In this document: positions 6,955 through 16,360 of the stretch, in pieces
Layout: the number at the start of each line of letters is the position of its first letter
Position numbering within the stretch: position 1 is the stretch's first letter
Assembly (NCBI RefSeq): GCF_004361835.1
Contig: NZ_SNWD01000002.1
Coordinates: forward strand, 1 to 64,000
DNA length: 64,000 bases
DNA from: Stakelama pacifica
GTDB taxonomy: Bacteria > Pseudomonadota > Alphaproteobacteria > Sphingomonadales > Sphingomonadaceae
Reading direction: 5' to 3'
The notes under the pieces: model-generated
What the model saw: only the letters and a program-made list of their open reading frames with translations
The model's database searches: none
Told to the model about the DNA's origin: nothing
Made by a program: the position numbers and the translations under genes

Positions 6955-8970
6955 GTGACGCCCACCAAACTTCTTCTCGGTCAGATTCTCGTCGTTTTCG
7001 GGATCGTCCTCCTCGGTCTCTGGGCTTCGACCCAGTGGGTCGCAGCGGCGCTCGCCTATCAACCGGAATTGGGCGGCGCGTGGTTTCGCTTCGCTGGCAC
7101 GCCGATCTACCGTCCCTGGGCGCTATTTCCGTGGTGGTATCATTTCAATGCCTATGCCCCGCGGATTTTCGATCGCGCCGGCATGTTCGCGGGTGCCAGC
7201 GGCTTTGCCGGCTGCGGTGCCGCCATTTTCGGGTCGTTGTGGCGCGCACGCCAGTCTCGCAATGTCACCACTTATGGCTCGGCACGTTGGGCGACAACGC
7301 GCGAAATCAAACGGGCGGGCCTGCTACGCGATCAAGGCGTCATGCTTGGCCGTCTCGACGACCGCTATCTGCGTCATGACGGTCCCGAACATGTCATGGC
7401 CTTCGCCCCGACCCGTTCGGGCAAGGGCGTCGGCCTTGTCGTGCCCACCTTGCTGTCCTGGACCGGTTCGGCGGTCATTCACGATATCAAGGGCGAAAAC
7501 TGGCAGCTGACGGCGGGTTGGCGGTCGCGCTTTTCGCATTGCCTGTTGTTCAACCCGACCGATCGCCGCTCGGCGCATTATAATCCGCTGCTCGAAGTGC
7601 GTCGCGGCGCCCAAGAAGTGCGCGACGTCCAGAACATCGCCGACATCCTCGTCGACCCCGAAGGCGCGCTCGAACGCCGCAGTCATTGGGAGAAGACCAG
7701 CCACGCGCTGCTCGTCGGCGCCATCCTCCACATTCTCTATGCCGAGGAAGAAAAGACGCTCGCCCGCGTCGCAACCTTTCTATCCGACCCTAAACGTAGC
7801 TTCGTCGCGACGCTTCGACAGATGATGGCAACCAATCATCTCGGCACCGAAAAGACCCCCTGCCCGCATCCGGTCGTCGCCTCGGCCGCGCGCGAACTTC
7901 TCAACAAGAGCGAAAATGAACGTTCGGGCGTGCTCTCGACCGCCATGTCGTTTCTCGGCCTGTACCGCGATCCGACCGTGGCCGCGGTGACCTCGCGTTG
8001 CGATTGGCGGATCGCCGATCTCGTCGAGGGCAAGCAGCCGCTTTCGCTCTACCTCGTCATCCCGCCCTCGGACATCAGCCGCACCAAGCCGCTGGTGCGC
8101 CTGGTGCTCAATCAGATCGGCAGGCGGCTAACCGAACGCCTCGATCAACCGACCGTCGCCGAACATCGACACAAGCTACTGATGATGTTGGATGAGTTTC
8201 CAGCACTCGGTCGGCTCGACTTCTTCGAGACCAGTCTCGCCTTCATGGCCGGTTACGGCATCCGCGCGTTCCTGATCGCGCAGAGCCTCAATCAGATTGA
8301 AAAAGCCTATGGCGAGCACAATTCGATCCTCGACAATTGTCATGTCCGGGTGGCGTTTGCGACCAATGACGAGCGCACGGCAAAACGCATTTCGGATGCG
8401 CTCGGCACGGCGACCGAGCAGCGCGCGATGCGTAATTATGCTGGTCACCGCCTCGCGCCGTGGCTCGCGCATGTCATGGTCAGCCGCCAGGAAACCGCGC
8501 GCCAGCTTCTGACCCCCGGCGAAATCATGCAGCTCCCGTCCGACGAGCAGCTTGTGCTCGTCGCCGGTCTCGCGCCGATTCGGGCGACCAAGCTGCGCTA
8601 TTTCGCCGACGGCAATTTTGCCGCGCGCGTCACCGCACCACCCGTCCTGGCCAAGGGCCGCTATGGTGACCGTCCGGCTGACCGCCCGAATGTTTGGGCA
8701 GACGCAGTCCGCCTCGACGATCGCGATCGACCGGATGCCGAAGACGAGGCCTGCACTCGAGATGGCGGACGCGAGCAGCAGCGTCAGCCTGGGCTGCCCG
8801 AACACGCGCCTCGCGCGACAGAACCGCAAGAGCCGACCCTTGTGGCCGCTGAGGACGACGATCCCGCGCAGGACAAGCGCGCCATGGATCAGGCGCGCAG
8901 CCTGAGCGCGGTCGCGCGGGGCTACGGGCTCAATCAGTCAAGCGACCACGATCTGGTGCCGGGGATCTGA
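6955..8970 (+). CDS. traG: TraG/VirD4-type conjugative coupling protein
   Basis: A 671-residue T4SS coupling ATPase. Two N-terminal transmembrane segments (about 5-28 and 70-95) are followed by Walker A at about 151-158 (APTRSGKG) and Walker B at about 410-415 (MMLDEF). The conserved AFLIAQSLNQI and TKLRYF segments are present; the C-terminal tail is charged. It links the relaxosome to the Trb channel and energises DNA export. The start is GTG at 6955. It heads a compact operon of thirteen genes to 18890 with gaps or overlaps of only a few bases except before trbL. Confidence 0.92.
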   Translation: MTPTKLLLGQILVVFGIVLLGLWASTQWVAAALAYQPELGGAWFRFAGTPIYRPWALFPWWYHFNAYAPRIFDRAGMFAGASGFAGCGAAIFGSLWRARQSRNVTTYGSARWATTREIKRAGLLRDQGVMLGRLDDRYLRHDGPEHVMAFAPTRSGKGVGLVVPTLLSWTGSAVIHDIKGENWQLTAGWRSRFSHCLLFNPTDRRSAHYNPLLEVRRGAQEVRDVQNIADILVDPEGALERRSHWEKTSHALLVGAILHILYAEEEKTLARVATFLSDPKRSFVATLRQMMATNHLGTEKTPCPHPVVASAARELLNKSENERSGVLSTAMSFLGLYRDPTVAAVTSRCDWRIADLVEGKQPLSLYLVIPPSDISRTKPLVRLVLNQIGRRLTERLDQPTVAEHRHKLLMMLDEFPALGRLDFFETSLAFMAGYGIRAFLIAQSLNQIEKAYGEHNSILDNCHVRVAFATNDERTAKRISDALGTATEQRAMRNYAGHRLAPWLAHVMVSRQETARQLLTPGEIMQLPSDEQLVLVAGLAPIRATKLRYFADGNFAARVTAPPVLAKGRYGDRPADRPNVWADAVRLDDRDRPDAEDEACTRDGGREQQRQPGLPEHAPRATEPQEPTLVAAEDDDPAQDKRAMDQARSLSAVARGYGLNQSSDHDLVPGI

Positions 8971-8973
8971 GCG

Positions 8974-9378
8974 ATGAAAATACGCCAGAACCTCTATATC
9001 GATCGAGAACTCGCCGAGGCGCTCCAGGCGCTCGCCGCGGGCGAGGCCGGCAACAAGTCACGGCTCGTCAATGACGCGATTCGTGATTGGCTTGAACGGC
9101 GCGGCGCAAAGGAGATTGACGATCTTCTGAAGCGCCGGCTCGACCGACTCGGTCGCGAGATCGGCCATACCCGCCGCGACATCGAAGTGCTGCTCGAAAG
9201 CCTGTCGCTGTTCATCCGCTACCAGCTGATGGTGACCGCGCCGCTTCCCGAAGGGGACGCCGCCGCGATCGCGGTCGGCCAGGCACGGTTCGACAAGTTC
9301 GTGTCCCAGGTGGCGCGCCAAATCGCCTCGGAGCATCGTACGCTCGGTGAAACATCCGATACCGGAAAAATCTCGTGA
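8974..9378 (+). CDS. CopG-like ribbon-helix-helix protein of the transfer operon
   Basis: A 134-residue protein with a ribbon-helix-helix start (KIRQNLYIDRELAEALQALA then SRLVNDAIRDWLERR) and a long charged, probably coiled-coil region (DDLLKRRLDRLGREIGHTRRD). Genes of this type sit between traG and trbB in many alphaproteobacterial Trb-type elements. It may be an auxiliary relaxosome or regulatory protein. It starts 3 bases after traG and overlaps trbB by 4 bases. Confidence 0.75.
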   Translation: MKIRQNLYIDRELAEALQALAAGEAGNKSRLVNDAIRDWLERRGAKEIDDLLKRRLDRLGREIGHTRRDIEVLLESLSLFIRYQLMVTAPLPEGDAAAIAVGQARFDKFVSQVARQIASEHRTLGETSDTGKIS

Positions 9379-10376
9379 GCGGCGACACCTTCGATGCCGG
9401 TAGCGATGGCCGCCGCCGAACCATGCTGCGCACCGCGATGGGGCCGACAATCACCGCCGCCCTCACCGATCCGCTTGTCCTCGAAGTCATGGTCAACCCC
9501 GATGGAGAGCTGCGCCTCGATCGGCTTGGCGAAGGCCGCATCGGTACCGGCGTGCGCTACGATCCCGCTCAAATCGAACGAATCGTCCGATTGGTCGCCA
9601 GCCATGCTCGTACCGAGGTGAATGCTACGGCACCGATCGTATCGGCGGAACTTCCGCCGCTCGGTGACGGCGCCGGCGAGCGGTTCGAAGGCGTGTTGCC
9701 GCCGGTCAGTCTCGCGCCCTGCTTTTCGATCCGTAAGCCCGCGACCCGGCTCTATACGCTGATGGACTATGTGACCGATGGGATCATGTCGGCCGAAGTC
9801 GCGCGGTTGCTGAGCCTGGCTGTCGTCGATCGGCGTAATATCCTTGTCGCGGGCGGCACCAGTTCGGGCAAGACCACGCTCGCCAATGCGCTGCTTGCCG
9901 AAATGGCCCATCTCGACGAGCGCGTGATCCTGATCGAGGATACGCGCGAGCTCCAATCGCCCGCGGCCGATACCGTCGCGCTCAGGACTCGCGCTGGTGC
10001 GGTGTCGATGGCCGATCTTGTCCGCTCGACACTGAGGCTGCGGCCCGACCGCATCATCGTCGGCGAAGTGCGGGGCCCCGAAGCGCTCGATATGCTCAAG
10101 GCTTGGAATACCGGCCATCCCGGCGGCATCGCGACGGTTCATGCGAACGGCGCCGGTGCAGCGCTTTTCCGGCTCGAGCAGCTCGTCCAGGAAGCCGTGG
10201 TCACCGTGCCCCAGCGACTGATCGCTGATGCGATCGATCTGATCGTGTTCATTTCCGGCCGGGGAACCGCGCGCCGGGTCGAGACGCTCGCGCGCGTCGC
10301 CGGTCTCGATCCGGACGGCGGCTACGCCGTGCTCGACATCACCCCCCTCACACCCCCCGACAGTCAAGGAGACTGA
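9375..10376 (+). CDS. trbB: TrbB conjugation ATPase (VirB11 family)
   Basis: A 333-residue hexameric traffic ATPase with Walker A at 160-167 (GGTSSGKT), the Asp box LIEDTRELQ, Walker B region DRIIVGEVRG and the His box HPGGIATVHAN. It is a peripheral inner-membrane protein powering pilus assembly and transfer. The GTG start at 9375 overlaps the upstream stop, coupling the two genes. Confidence 0.95.
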   Translation: MSGDTFDAGSDGRRRTMLRTAMGPTITAALTDPLVLEVMVNPDGELRLDRLGEGRIGTGVRYDPAQIERIVRLVASHARTEVNATAPIVSAELPPLGDGAGERFEGVLPPVSLAPCFSIRKPATRLYTLMDYVTDGIMSAEVARLLSLAVVDRRNILVAGGTSSGKTTLANALLAEMAHLDERVILIEDTRELQSPAADTVALRTRAGAVSMADLVRSTLRLRPDRIIVGEVRGPEALDMLKAWNTGHPGGIATVHANGAGAALFRLEQLVQEAVVTVPQRLIADAIDLIVFISGRGTARRVETLARVAGLDPDGGYAVLDITPLTPPDSQGD

Positions 10377-10378
10377 CC

Positions 10379-10708
10379 ATGTACCCAATGCGCCTTCGTC
10401 GCCGCGCGGCTTGCTTTATCGCCGCCGCGTTTCTCTCAGCCACGACCTCGACCACCGCCTGGGCGAGCGGTTCGGGCATGCCTTGGGAACAGCCGCTTCA
10501 GCAGGTGCTGGAATCGGTGCAGGGGCCGGTCGCGAAGATTGTCGCGGTGATCATCATCATCGTCACCGGATTGACGCTTGCGTTCGGCGAGACGGCGGGT
10601 GGATTTCGCCGTCTCATCCAAATCATCTTCGGCCTGTCGATCGCCTTTGCCGCGTCGAGCTTCTTTCTTTCCTTCTTCAGCTTTGGCGGCGGGGCGCTGG
10701 TCGCATGA
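10379..10708 (+). CDS. trbC: TrbC pilin (VirB2-like)
   Basis: A 109-residue prepilin with a long signal sequence (RRRAACFIAAAFLSA, cleavage near AWASG) and two hydrophobic segments (VAVIIIIVTGLTLAFG and IAFAASSFFLSFF) joined by a short polar loop, the normal TrbC/VirB2 layout. In the Trb system it is processed and often cyclised to form the mating pilus. It starts 2 bases after trbB and overlaps trbD by 4. Confidence 0.9.
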   Translation: MYPMRLRRRAACFIAAAFLSATTSTTAWASGSGMPWEQPLQQVLESVQGPVAKIVAVIIIIVTGLTLAFGETAGGFRRLIQIIFGLSIAFAASSFFLSFFSFGGGALVA

Positions 10709-10980
10709 CCTCGATTTCGTCCCACCATATCGAGGGTTTCGAAGTGCCCATCCATGGCAGTCTCGGCTCGCCGATCCTGCTCGGCGGTGCGCCGCGCGGG
10801 CTTGCGATCGTCAACGGAACGCTGGCCGCCGCTGTCGGTCTTGGCCTCCAGCAATGGATCGCCGGCCTCGCACTATGGGCCGTCGGGCACAGCCTTGCGG
10901 TGTTCGCTGCGCGCCACGATCCCGACTTCGCGCCCGTGCTGATCCGCCATCTGCGCCAGAAGGGCTATCTGGCATGTTAG
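10705..10980 (+). CDS. trbD: TrbD (VirB3-like) inner-membrane protein
   Basis: A 91-residue protein with the characteristic start EGFEVPIHGSLGSPILLGGAPR and two adjacent membrane segments (residues about 35-70), as in VirB3/TrbD. It works with the TrbE ATPase in assembling the channel. The ATG at 10705 overlaps the trbC stop (ATGA), and its end overlaps trbE by 7 bases. Confidence 0.9.
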   Translation: MTSISSHHIEGFEVPIHGSLGSPILLGGAPRGLAIVNGTLAAAVGLGLQQWIAGLALWAVGHSLAVFAARHDPDFAPVLIRHLRQKGYLAC

Positions 10981-13421
10981 CGCTCCATGAATATCGCCAG
11001 CGCGCTGACCGGCTGTCCGACCACTTGCCATGGGCAGCGTTGGTCGCGCCGGGCATCGTCCTCAACAAGGACGGCAGCTTTCAGCGAAGCTTTGCGTTTC
11101 GCGGTCCCGATCTCGAAAGCGCGACCGAGGCTGAACTTGTGTCCGCATCCGCGCGCGCCAATAACGTGCTCAAGCGGTTCGGGACGGGCTGGGCGCTGTT
11201 CTTCGAAGCAGTCCGCCGTGAAGCACTAGATTATCCGGTCAGCCGCTTCCCCGATCCTGTCTCCTGGCTCGTCGATGCCGAACGTCGCGCCGCCTTCGAA
11301 GCCGAGGGTCGGCACTTCGAGAGCCGGTATTTTGGAACCCTGGTCTGGATGCCGCCCGCCGACAGCAGCGATGCCGCCGGACGCGCGCTGGTGGAGCGCG
11401 ATAGTCGGCAGGAGGGCCGCGACTGGCACGCCAGCCTTGCAAGCTTTGCAGCGAAAACCGATCGTGCGCTCGATCTGCTCACGGGCTTCATGCCCGATGT
11501 TCATCCGCTCGATGACACCGAGACCCTGACCTATCTCCATGCGACCATATCGACGCGCCCGCACGTCGTGCGCGCGCCAGACACGCCGGTTTACCTCGAT
11601 GCGATCCTCGCCGATACTCCGCTGACCGGGGGTCTCGAGCCGATGCTCGGGACCGCGCATCTGCGCACCCTGACGATCCTCGGCTTCCCAAATACCAGCC
11701 GGCCCGGCCTTCTCGACGCGCTCAATGCCACCGATTTCTCCTATCGTTGGATGACGCGCTTCATCGCGCTCGACAAGGCCGATGCGACCAAGGTCCTCAC
11801 CCGCCTTCGTCGCCAGTGGTTCAACAAGCGCAAGTCGATCACCGCGCTCCTGCGTGAAGTGCTCTACAGTCAGCCGGCGCAATTGCTCGACAGCGACGCC
11901 GACAACAAGGTGGCTGACGCCGACCTGGCACTCCAATCGCTTGGCGGCGACCATGTCGCGTTCGGGTATCTGACCACCACGATCACGGTTACCGACACGG
12001 ACCGCGTCCGGGTCGAAGACAAGCTCCGCGCCGTCGAGCGGATCGTCAACGGGCTGGGCTTTACCAGCATGCGCGAGGGCGTGAACGCGGTCGAGGCATG
12101 GCTTTCATCACTGCCTGGGCAAAGTTACGCCAATGTACGTCAGCCGCTGATCCACACGCTCAATCTCGCTCACCTGATGCCGCTCTCGTCCGTTTGGGCC
12201 GGCCCGGTGAAGAACGATCATCTTGACGGTGCGCCGCTACTGTACGCCCAAACCAGCGGCACGACGCCGTTTCGGCTTTCGACCCATGTCGGCGATGTCG
12301 GCCATATGCTCGTCGTCGGTCCGACCGGCGCGGGCAAATCCGTACTGCTCGCAATGATCGCGCTGCAATTCCGTCGCTACGCCAATGCCCGGATCATTGT
12401 CTTCGACATGGGGTTTTCGGCGCGCGCCGCGGTGCTGGCGATGGGAGGGAGTCACCATTCCCTTGGTCCTCGGCCGGAGCATGGCGATGGCGGAGGGCTC
12501 AGCTTCCAGCCGCTGCGCGATATCGATGACGTCGATGAACGCAGCTGGGCGGCGGAGTGGGTCGCGGCCCTGGTGACGCACGAACAGGTCAATCTTACCC
12601 CCGATATCAAGGAGCTGATCTGGTCGGCGCTCGGCAACCTTGCGAGCGCGCCACGCGAAGAACGCACCCTTACCGGGCTTAGTCTGTTGCTCCAGTCGAA
12701 CGCGCTCAGGACCGCGCTTGCGCCCTATACGCTCGATGGGGCTTATGGCGGGCTGCTCGACGCCGACGACGAGCGGCTCGCCTTTGCCGATGTGCAATGC
12801 TTCGAGACCGAGGCGCTTATGCTGCGCAAAGGCGTCGTCGCGCCCGTCCTCACCTATCTGTTCCACCGCATCGAAAAGCGCTTCGATGGTCGCCCGACCC
12901 TGTTGCTGCTCGACGAAGCCTGGAGTCTGCTCGACGATCCCCTGTTCGCCGCGCGAATTCGTGAATGGCTCAAGACGCTCAGAAAGAAAAACGTCTCGGT
13001 TCTGTTCGCGACGCAGAGTCTCGCCGACATTACCCACAGCGCGATCGCACCGGCCATTATCGAAAGCTGTCCGCAGCGCATCTTCCTGCCGAATGATCGT
13101 GCGATCGAGCCACAAAGCCGCGCTACCTATGAACGTTTTGGCCTCAACGAGCGCCAGGTCGAACTGATCAGCCGATCGACGCCCAAGCGGCATTATTATC
13201 TGCAATCAGCGCGCGGCAACCGCCTGTTCGAACTCGGTCTCGGCCCCATCGCGCTCGCGCTGTGTGGCGCGGCCGATCCCGCGACGCAGGCGCAGATCGA
13301 CGCGCTCATCGCCAATGGCGGGCAGGACGGCTTGGCCGCCCGCTTCCTCACCGCCTCCGGTCTGTCCTGGGCGGCAGATCTGCTCGCGGAATTTCCCGAC
13401 ACCTCATCAGCACAGGAGTAA
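10974..13421 (+). CDS. trbE: TrbE conjugation ATPase (VirB4 family)
   Basis: An 815-residue VirB4/CagE-type ATPase. The N-terminal half is the VirB4 membrane-associated domain. Walker A is at about 449-456 (GPTGAGKS) and Walker B at about 645 (LLLLDEAWSLL), followed by the VLFATQSLADI motif. The largest motor of the T4SS. An ATG at 10974 inside the end of trbD is preferred; it gives the normal MLALHEYR start of the family. Confidence 0.95.
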   Translation: MLALHEYRQRADRLSDHLPWAALVAPGIVLNKDGSFQRSFAFRGPDLESATEAELVSASARANNVLKRFGTGWALFFEAVRREALDYPVSRFPDPVSWLVDAERRAAFEAEGRHFESRYFGTLVWMPPADSSDAAGRALVERDSRQEGRDWHASLASFAAKTDRALDLLTGFMPDVHPLDDTETLTYLHATISTRPHVVRAPDTPVYLDAILADTPLTGGLEPMLGTAHLRTLTILGFPNTSRPGLLDALNATDFSYRWMTRFIALDKADATKVLTRLRRQWFNKRKSITALLREVLYSQPAQLLDSDADNKVADADLALQSLGGDHVAFGYLTTTITVTDTDRVRVEDKLRAVERIVNGLGFTSMREGVNAVEAWLSSLPGQSYANVRQPLIHTLNLAHLMPLSSVWAGPVKNDHLDGAPLLYAQTSGTTPFRLSTHVGDVGHMLVVGPTGAGKSVLLAMIALQFRRYANARIIVFDMGFSARAAVLAMGGSHHSLGPRPEHGDGGGLSFQPLRDIDDVDERSWAAEWVAALVTHEQVNLTPDIKELIWSALGNLASAPREERTLTGLSLLLQSNALRTALAPYTLDGAYGGLLDADDERLAFADVQCFETEALMLRKGVVAPVLTYLFHRIEKRFDGRPTLLLLDEAWSLLDDPLFAARIREWLKTLRKKNVSVLFATQSLADITHSAIAPAIIESCPQRIFLPNDRAIEPQSRATYERFGLNERQVELISRSTPKRHYYLQSARGNRLFELGLGPIALALCGAADPATQAQIDALIANGGQDGLAARFLTASGLSWAADLLAEFPDTSSAQE

Positions 13422-13425
13422 GACA

Positions 13426-14172
13426 ATGTCCTTCGACGCCCGCAAATATTTCGTTTCGTCTGCCCTCACGCTCGGCACTTTGGTGTCGTTCGGCGTCGCG
13501 CTCACTCTCCCCGCGACGCCCGCCGCGGCGCAATTTACCGTGTTCGATCCGAGCAACTACAGTCAAAATTTGCTTACGGCGGCACGCACCCTCCAGCAAA
13601 TCAACAACCAGATCCAGTCGCTGCAAAATGAAGCGTCGATGCTCCTCAATCAGGCGAAGAATCTTCGCCGCGTTGATTTTCCCGAGGTAGAGACGCTCAA
13701 CCGGACGCTCCAGCAAATCGACCAATTGATGGGCGAGGCAAAGGGCGTTGGATTTCGGGTTGATGGCCTCGACCGGCAATTTCGTCGGCTCTTTCCAAGA
13801 GACTTTGATCAGGCGCTGTCGAGCGATGAGCGTGTGATCGCGGCGCGCACCCGGCTCGGCACCGCGATGGACGCCTATCACGAGACGATGACGGTTCAGG
13901 CGCAGGTCGTCGAAAACGTCGCCTCGGACGCCGCGACCCTGCGCACGCTTATCGCGCGTAGCCAAGGCGCCGAAGGCGCGCTTCAGGTTCAACAGGCGAC
14001 CAATCAGCTGCTTGCGCTCACCGCCAAGCAACAGCTTCAGCTCCAGAATATGATGGCGGCACAATATCGCGCTCAAGCGGTCGAGGCGGCGCGACGCGCG
14101 CAAGCCGAAAGCGACGCCCGCGCGACCACGAAACGCTTTCTCGGCTCCGGCTCGGCCTACACGCCCCAATAG
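13426..14172 (+). CDS. trbJ: TrbJ (VirB5-like) pilus-tip protein
   Basis: A 248-residue exported protein with a signal peptide cleaved near AAAQFTVFDP. The mature part is nearly all helical and coiled-coil, starting DPSNYSQNLLTAARTLQQINNQIQSLQ in pattern and rich in Gln, as in TrbJ/VirB5. It is a minor pilus component and, in RP4, contributes to entry exclusion with TrbK. It starts 4 bases after trbE with AGGAG overlapping the trbE stop. Confidence 0.9.
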   Translation: MSFDARKYFVSSALTLGTLVSFGVALTLPATPAAAQFTVFDPSNYSQNLLTAARTLQQINNQIQSLQNEASMLLNQAKNLRRVDFPEVETLNRTLQQIDQLMGEAKGVGFRVDGLDRQFRRLFPRDFDQALSSDERVIAARTRLGTAMDAYHETMTVQAQVVENVASDAATLRTLIARSQGAEGALQVQQATNQLLALTAKQQLQLQNMMAAQYRAQAVEAARRAQAESDARATTKRFLGSGSAYTPQ

Positions 14173-14187
14173 GCTTGAGTCCGAGAG

Positions 14188-14256
14188 GTGACGGCGGATT
14201 CGCCCTCCGTCCGTCACCGTCGCGGGGCGCGTACGCTCCCCCGCGCGCCCCGCGAC
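14188..14256. terminator. Two hairpins in the trbJ-trbL spacer
   Basis: Within the 118-base trbJ-trbL gap, GTGACGG (14188-14194) pairs with CCGTCAC (14211-14217). GTCGCGGGGCGCG (14219-14231) pairs perfectly with CGCGCCCCGCGAC (14244-14256), a 13-bp GC stem with a 12-base loop. No U-tract follows, so this may be an attenuator, an RNA-stability element or a processing site rather than a full terminator. trbK would normally be in this position, and no trbK ORF is present. Confidence 0.55.
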
Positions 14257-14290
14257 CTTCTCTTCTCCACGGCCACCAGGATCATCATCC

Positions 14291-15592
14291 GTGAACGACC
14301 TGAACGTCCTCGACCGCTTCATGAATGCCTTTATCCGCTACATCGACAGCGGATTCGGCCTGCTGGGTCCGGACATCGGCTTTCTGACCACGACGCTGAT
14401 CGCGATCGACATCACGCTTGCAGGATTGTTCTGGGCGATGGGCGGCGAGCAGGACGTCATCGGCCGGTTCCTGCGCAAGATCCTCTATATCGGCGCTTTC
14501 GCCTTCATCCTGAACCGTTTCGCGACGCTGGCCGACATCATTTTCAGGTCGTTCGCGCAAGCGGGGCTGACGGCCGGTGGCGGGACGCTCTCCGCTGACG
14601 ACCTGCTCAAACCGGGGCGCCTCGCGGCAACCGGCTTTTCAGCGGCGTGGCCGTTGCTCGACCAGGCCGCAAAGTTGATGGGCTTCACCAGCTTTTTCGA
14701 CAATTTTCTGACGATCGCGGTGCTGCTGTTCGCCTGGATCATCGTCATCATCGCCTTCTTCATCCTCTCGGTGCAGATGTTCGTCACCATCATCGAGTTC
14801 AAACTGACGAGTCTCGCCGGTTTCATCCTCGTGCCATTCGCACTTTGGGGGCGGACCAGTTTCCTCGCCGAGCGTGTGCTGGGAAATGTCGTCTCGTCGG
14901 GGATCAAGGTGATGGTGCTCGCCGTGATCGTCGGCATCGGCTCGAACTTTTTCAGCGAGTTCACCGGCGCGCTTCAGGGCCAGGAACCCGATATCGGTCA
15001 AGCGATGAGCCTCGTGCTCGCCAGCTTGTCGCTCTTCGGTCTCGGCATCTTCGGCCCCGGCATCGCTTCGGGCCTCGTCGCGGGAGCGCCGCAACTTGGC
15101 GCTGGCGCGGCCCTCGGTTCGACAATTGGCGCCGCCGGCGTGGTAGCGCTTGGCGGTGGTGCCGCCATCGGCGCGGCACGGCTTGCAGGTGGTGCGGCGG
15201 TCGGCGCGGTTCGGGCCGGGACGGCAATGGGTTCGGCCGCTTCGACGGCTTATACGCTCGGTCAGGAAGGTTCAGGTTCATCGAGCATCGCTTCGGGCAT
15301 GGGTGGCGTCGCCCGTGCCGCCGGGGGCGCGGCGCGGCAGCGTGCCGGCCAAGCCTTCGGACTCCGGCAAGCCTCCGAGTCGGGTCGCGCCGCTGCCTGG
15401 TCAGCCCTCAACGCTGGTGGGTCAGGCCAGCCAACGACAAGTGGCGCGACTGGCGGCGCGCCCGGCTGGGCACGCGACCTTCGCCGCCAGCAGAACGCCC
15501 GTCATCACCGCCATGTCGCGCTCCAGACGCTGCGTGAAGGCGACCGCGGCGGCAGCGGCGCCACCCCGGACATCAAGGAAAAGGAGGATTGA
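14291..15592 (+). CDS. trbL: TrbL (VirB6-like) polytopic channel protein
   Basis: A 433-residue inner-membrane protein. About six hydrophobic segments lie between residues 20 and 250, including the conserved FFILSVQMFVTIIEFKLT region. The tail from about 260 is rich in Gly and Ala and then basic, as is normal for TrbL. It forms part of the inner-membrane platform of the T4SS. The start is GTG at 14291; the spacing from trbJ is unusually long for this operon. Confidence 0.92.
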   Translation: MNDLNVLDRFMNAFIRYIDSGFGLLGPDIGFLTTTLIAIDITLAGLFWAMGGEQDVIGRFLRKILYIGAFAFILNRFATLADIIFRSFAQAGLTAGGGTLSADDLLKPGRLAATGFSAAWPLLDQAAKLMGFTSFFDNFLTIAVLLFAWIIVIIAFFILSVQMFVTIIEFKLTSLAGFILVPFALWGRTSFLAERVLGNVVSSGIKVMVLAVIVGIGSNFFSEFTGALQGQEPDIGQAMSLVLASLSLFGLGIFGPGIASGLVAGAPQLGAGAALGSTIGAAGVVALGGGAAIGAARLAGGAAVGAVRAGTAMGSAASTAYTLGQEGSGSSSIASGMGGVARAAGGAARQRAGQAFGLRQASESGRAAAWSALNAGGSGQPTTSGATGGAPGWARDLRRQQNARHHRHVALQTLREGDRGGSGATPDIKEKED

Positions 15593-15595
15593 ACG

Positions 15596-16360
15596 ATGCG
15601 CTTTAAACGCAGTGTCCAGCGCTACGGACATACACCCGAGCCCGCAACGCCCTATCAACGTGCTGGCCAAATTTGGGATGAGCGGATCGGCTCGGCCCGT
15701 CTTCAGGCAAGAAACTGGCGGATCATGGCGTTCGGCGGCTTGCTGCTGACGGCCGGCATGTCGAGCGCGCTCGTCTGGCAGTCGCTTCAAAGCCACATCG
15801 TTCCCTATGTCGTGGAAGTCGATCATCTCGGCGAAGCGCGATCGGTCAGTCCAGCCAACCGCGACTATCGTCCGGACGATCCCGAAATCGCCTGGCACCT
15901 TTCGCGGTTCATCGAACAGATACGCTCGGTCTCGCTCGATCCCGTGCTCATGCGTCAGAACTGGCTTTCGGCCTATGCGTTCGTCACCAAACGCGGCGCG
16001 CGCTATCTCGATTCCTATGCGCGTGCCAGCGATCCGTTCGCGTCGATTGGCGAGCGGACGATCTCGGTTCAGGTGACCAGCGTGGTGCGCGCATCGGACC
16101 AGTCATTCCAGATCAAATGGACACAGACCGCGTTTGAGCGGGGTACGCAAGTCGGCGTCTCGCATTGGACCGGCATCGTGAGCGTGGTCCACCACGCTCC
16201 CGCTTCTGCCGAGATACTGCGTCGCAACCCGCTCGGCATTTACATCGATAGCATCGACTGGAGTCGCGAGCTCGATCCCGCTGTCACCGCGCCTGCCGCA
16301 GCCACCGTGAATGGCGGCGACACTGTCCTTCCCTCTTCTTCTCCGGAGATCCAGCCATGA
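15596..16360 (+). CDS. trbF: TrbF (VirB8-like) core protein
   Basis: A 254-residue bitopic protein. A cytoplasmic head with the TrbF motif NPYQRAGQ-like TPYQRAGQIWDERIGSAR is followed by one membrane helix (about residues 43-62) and a periplasmic VirB8 domain. The C-terminal conserved NPLGIYIDSIDWSREL is present. It nucleates assembly of the transenvelope complex. It lies 3 bases after trbL and overlaps trbG by 4. Confidence 0.93.
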   Translation: MRFKRSVQRYGHTPEPATPYQRAGQIWDERIGSARLQARNWRIMAFGGLLLTAGMSSALVWQSLQSHIVPYVVEVDHLGEARSVSPANRDYRPDDPEIAWHLSRFIEQIRSVSLDPVLMRQNWLSAYAFVTKRGARYLDSYARASDPFASIGERTISVQVTSVVRASDQSFQIKWTQTAFERGTQVGVSHWTGIVSVVHHAPASAEILRRNPLGIYIDSIDWSRELDPAVTAPAAATVNGGDTVLPSSSPEIQP

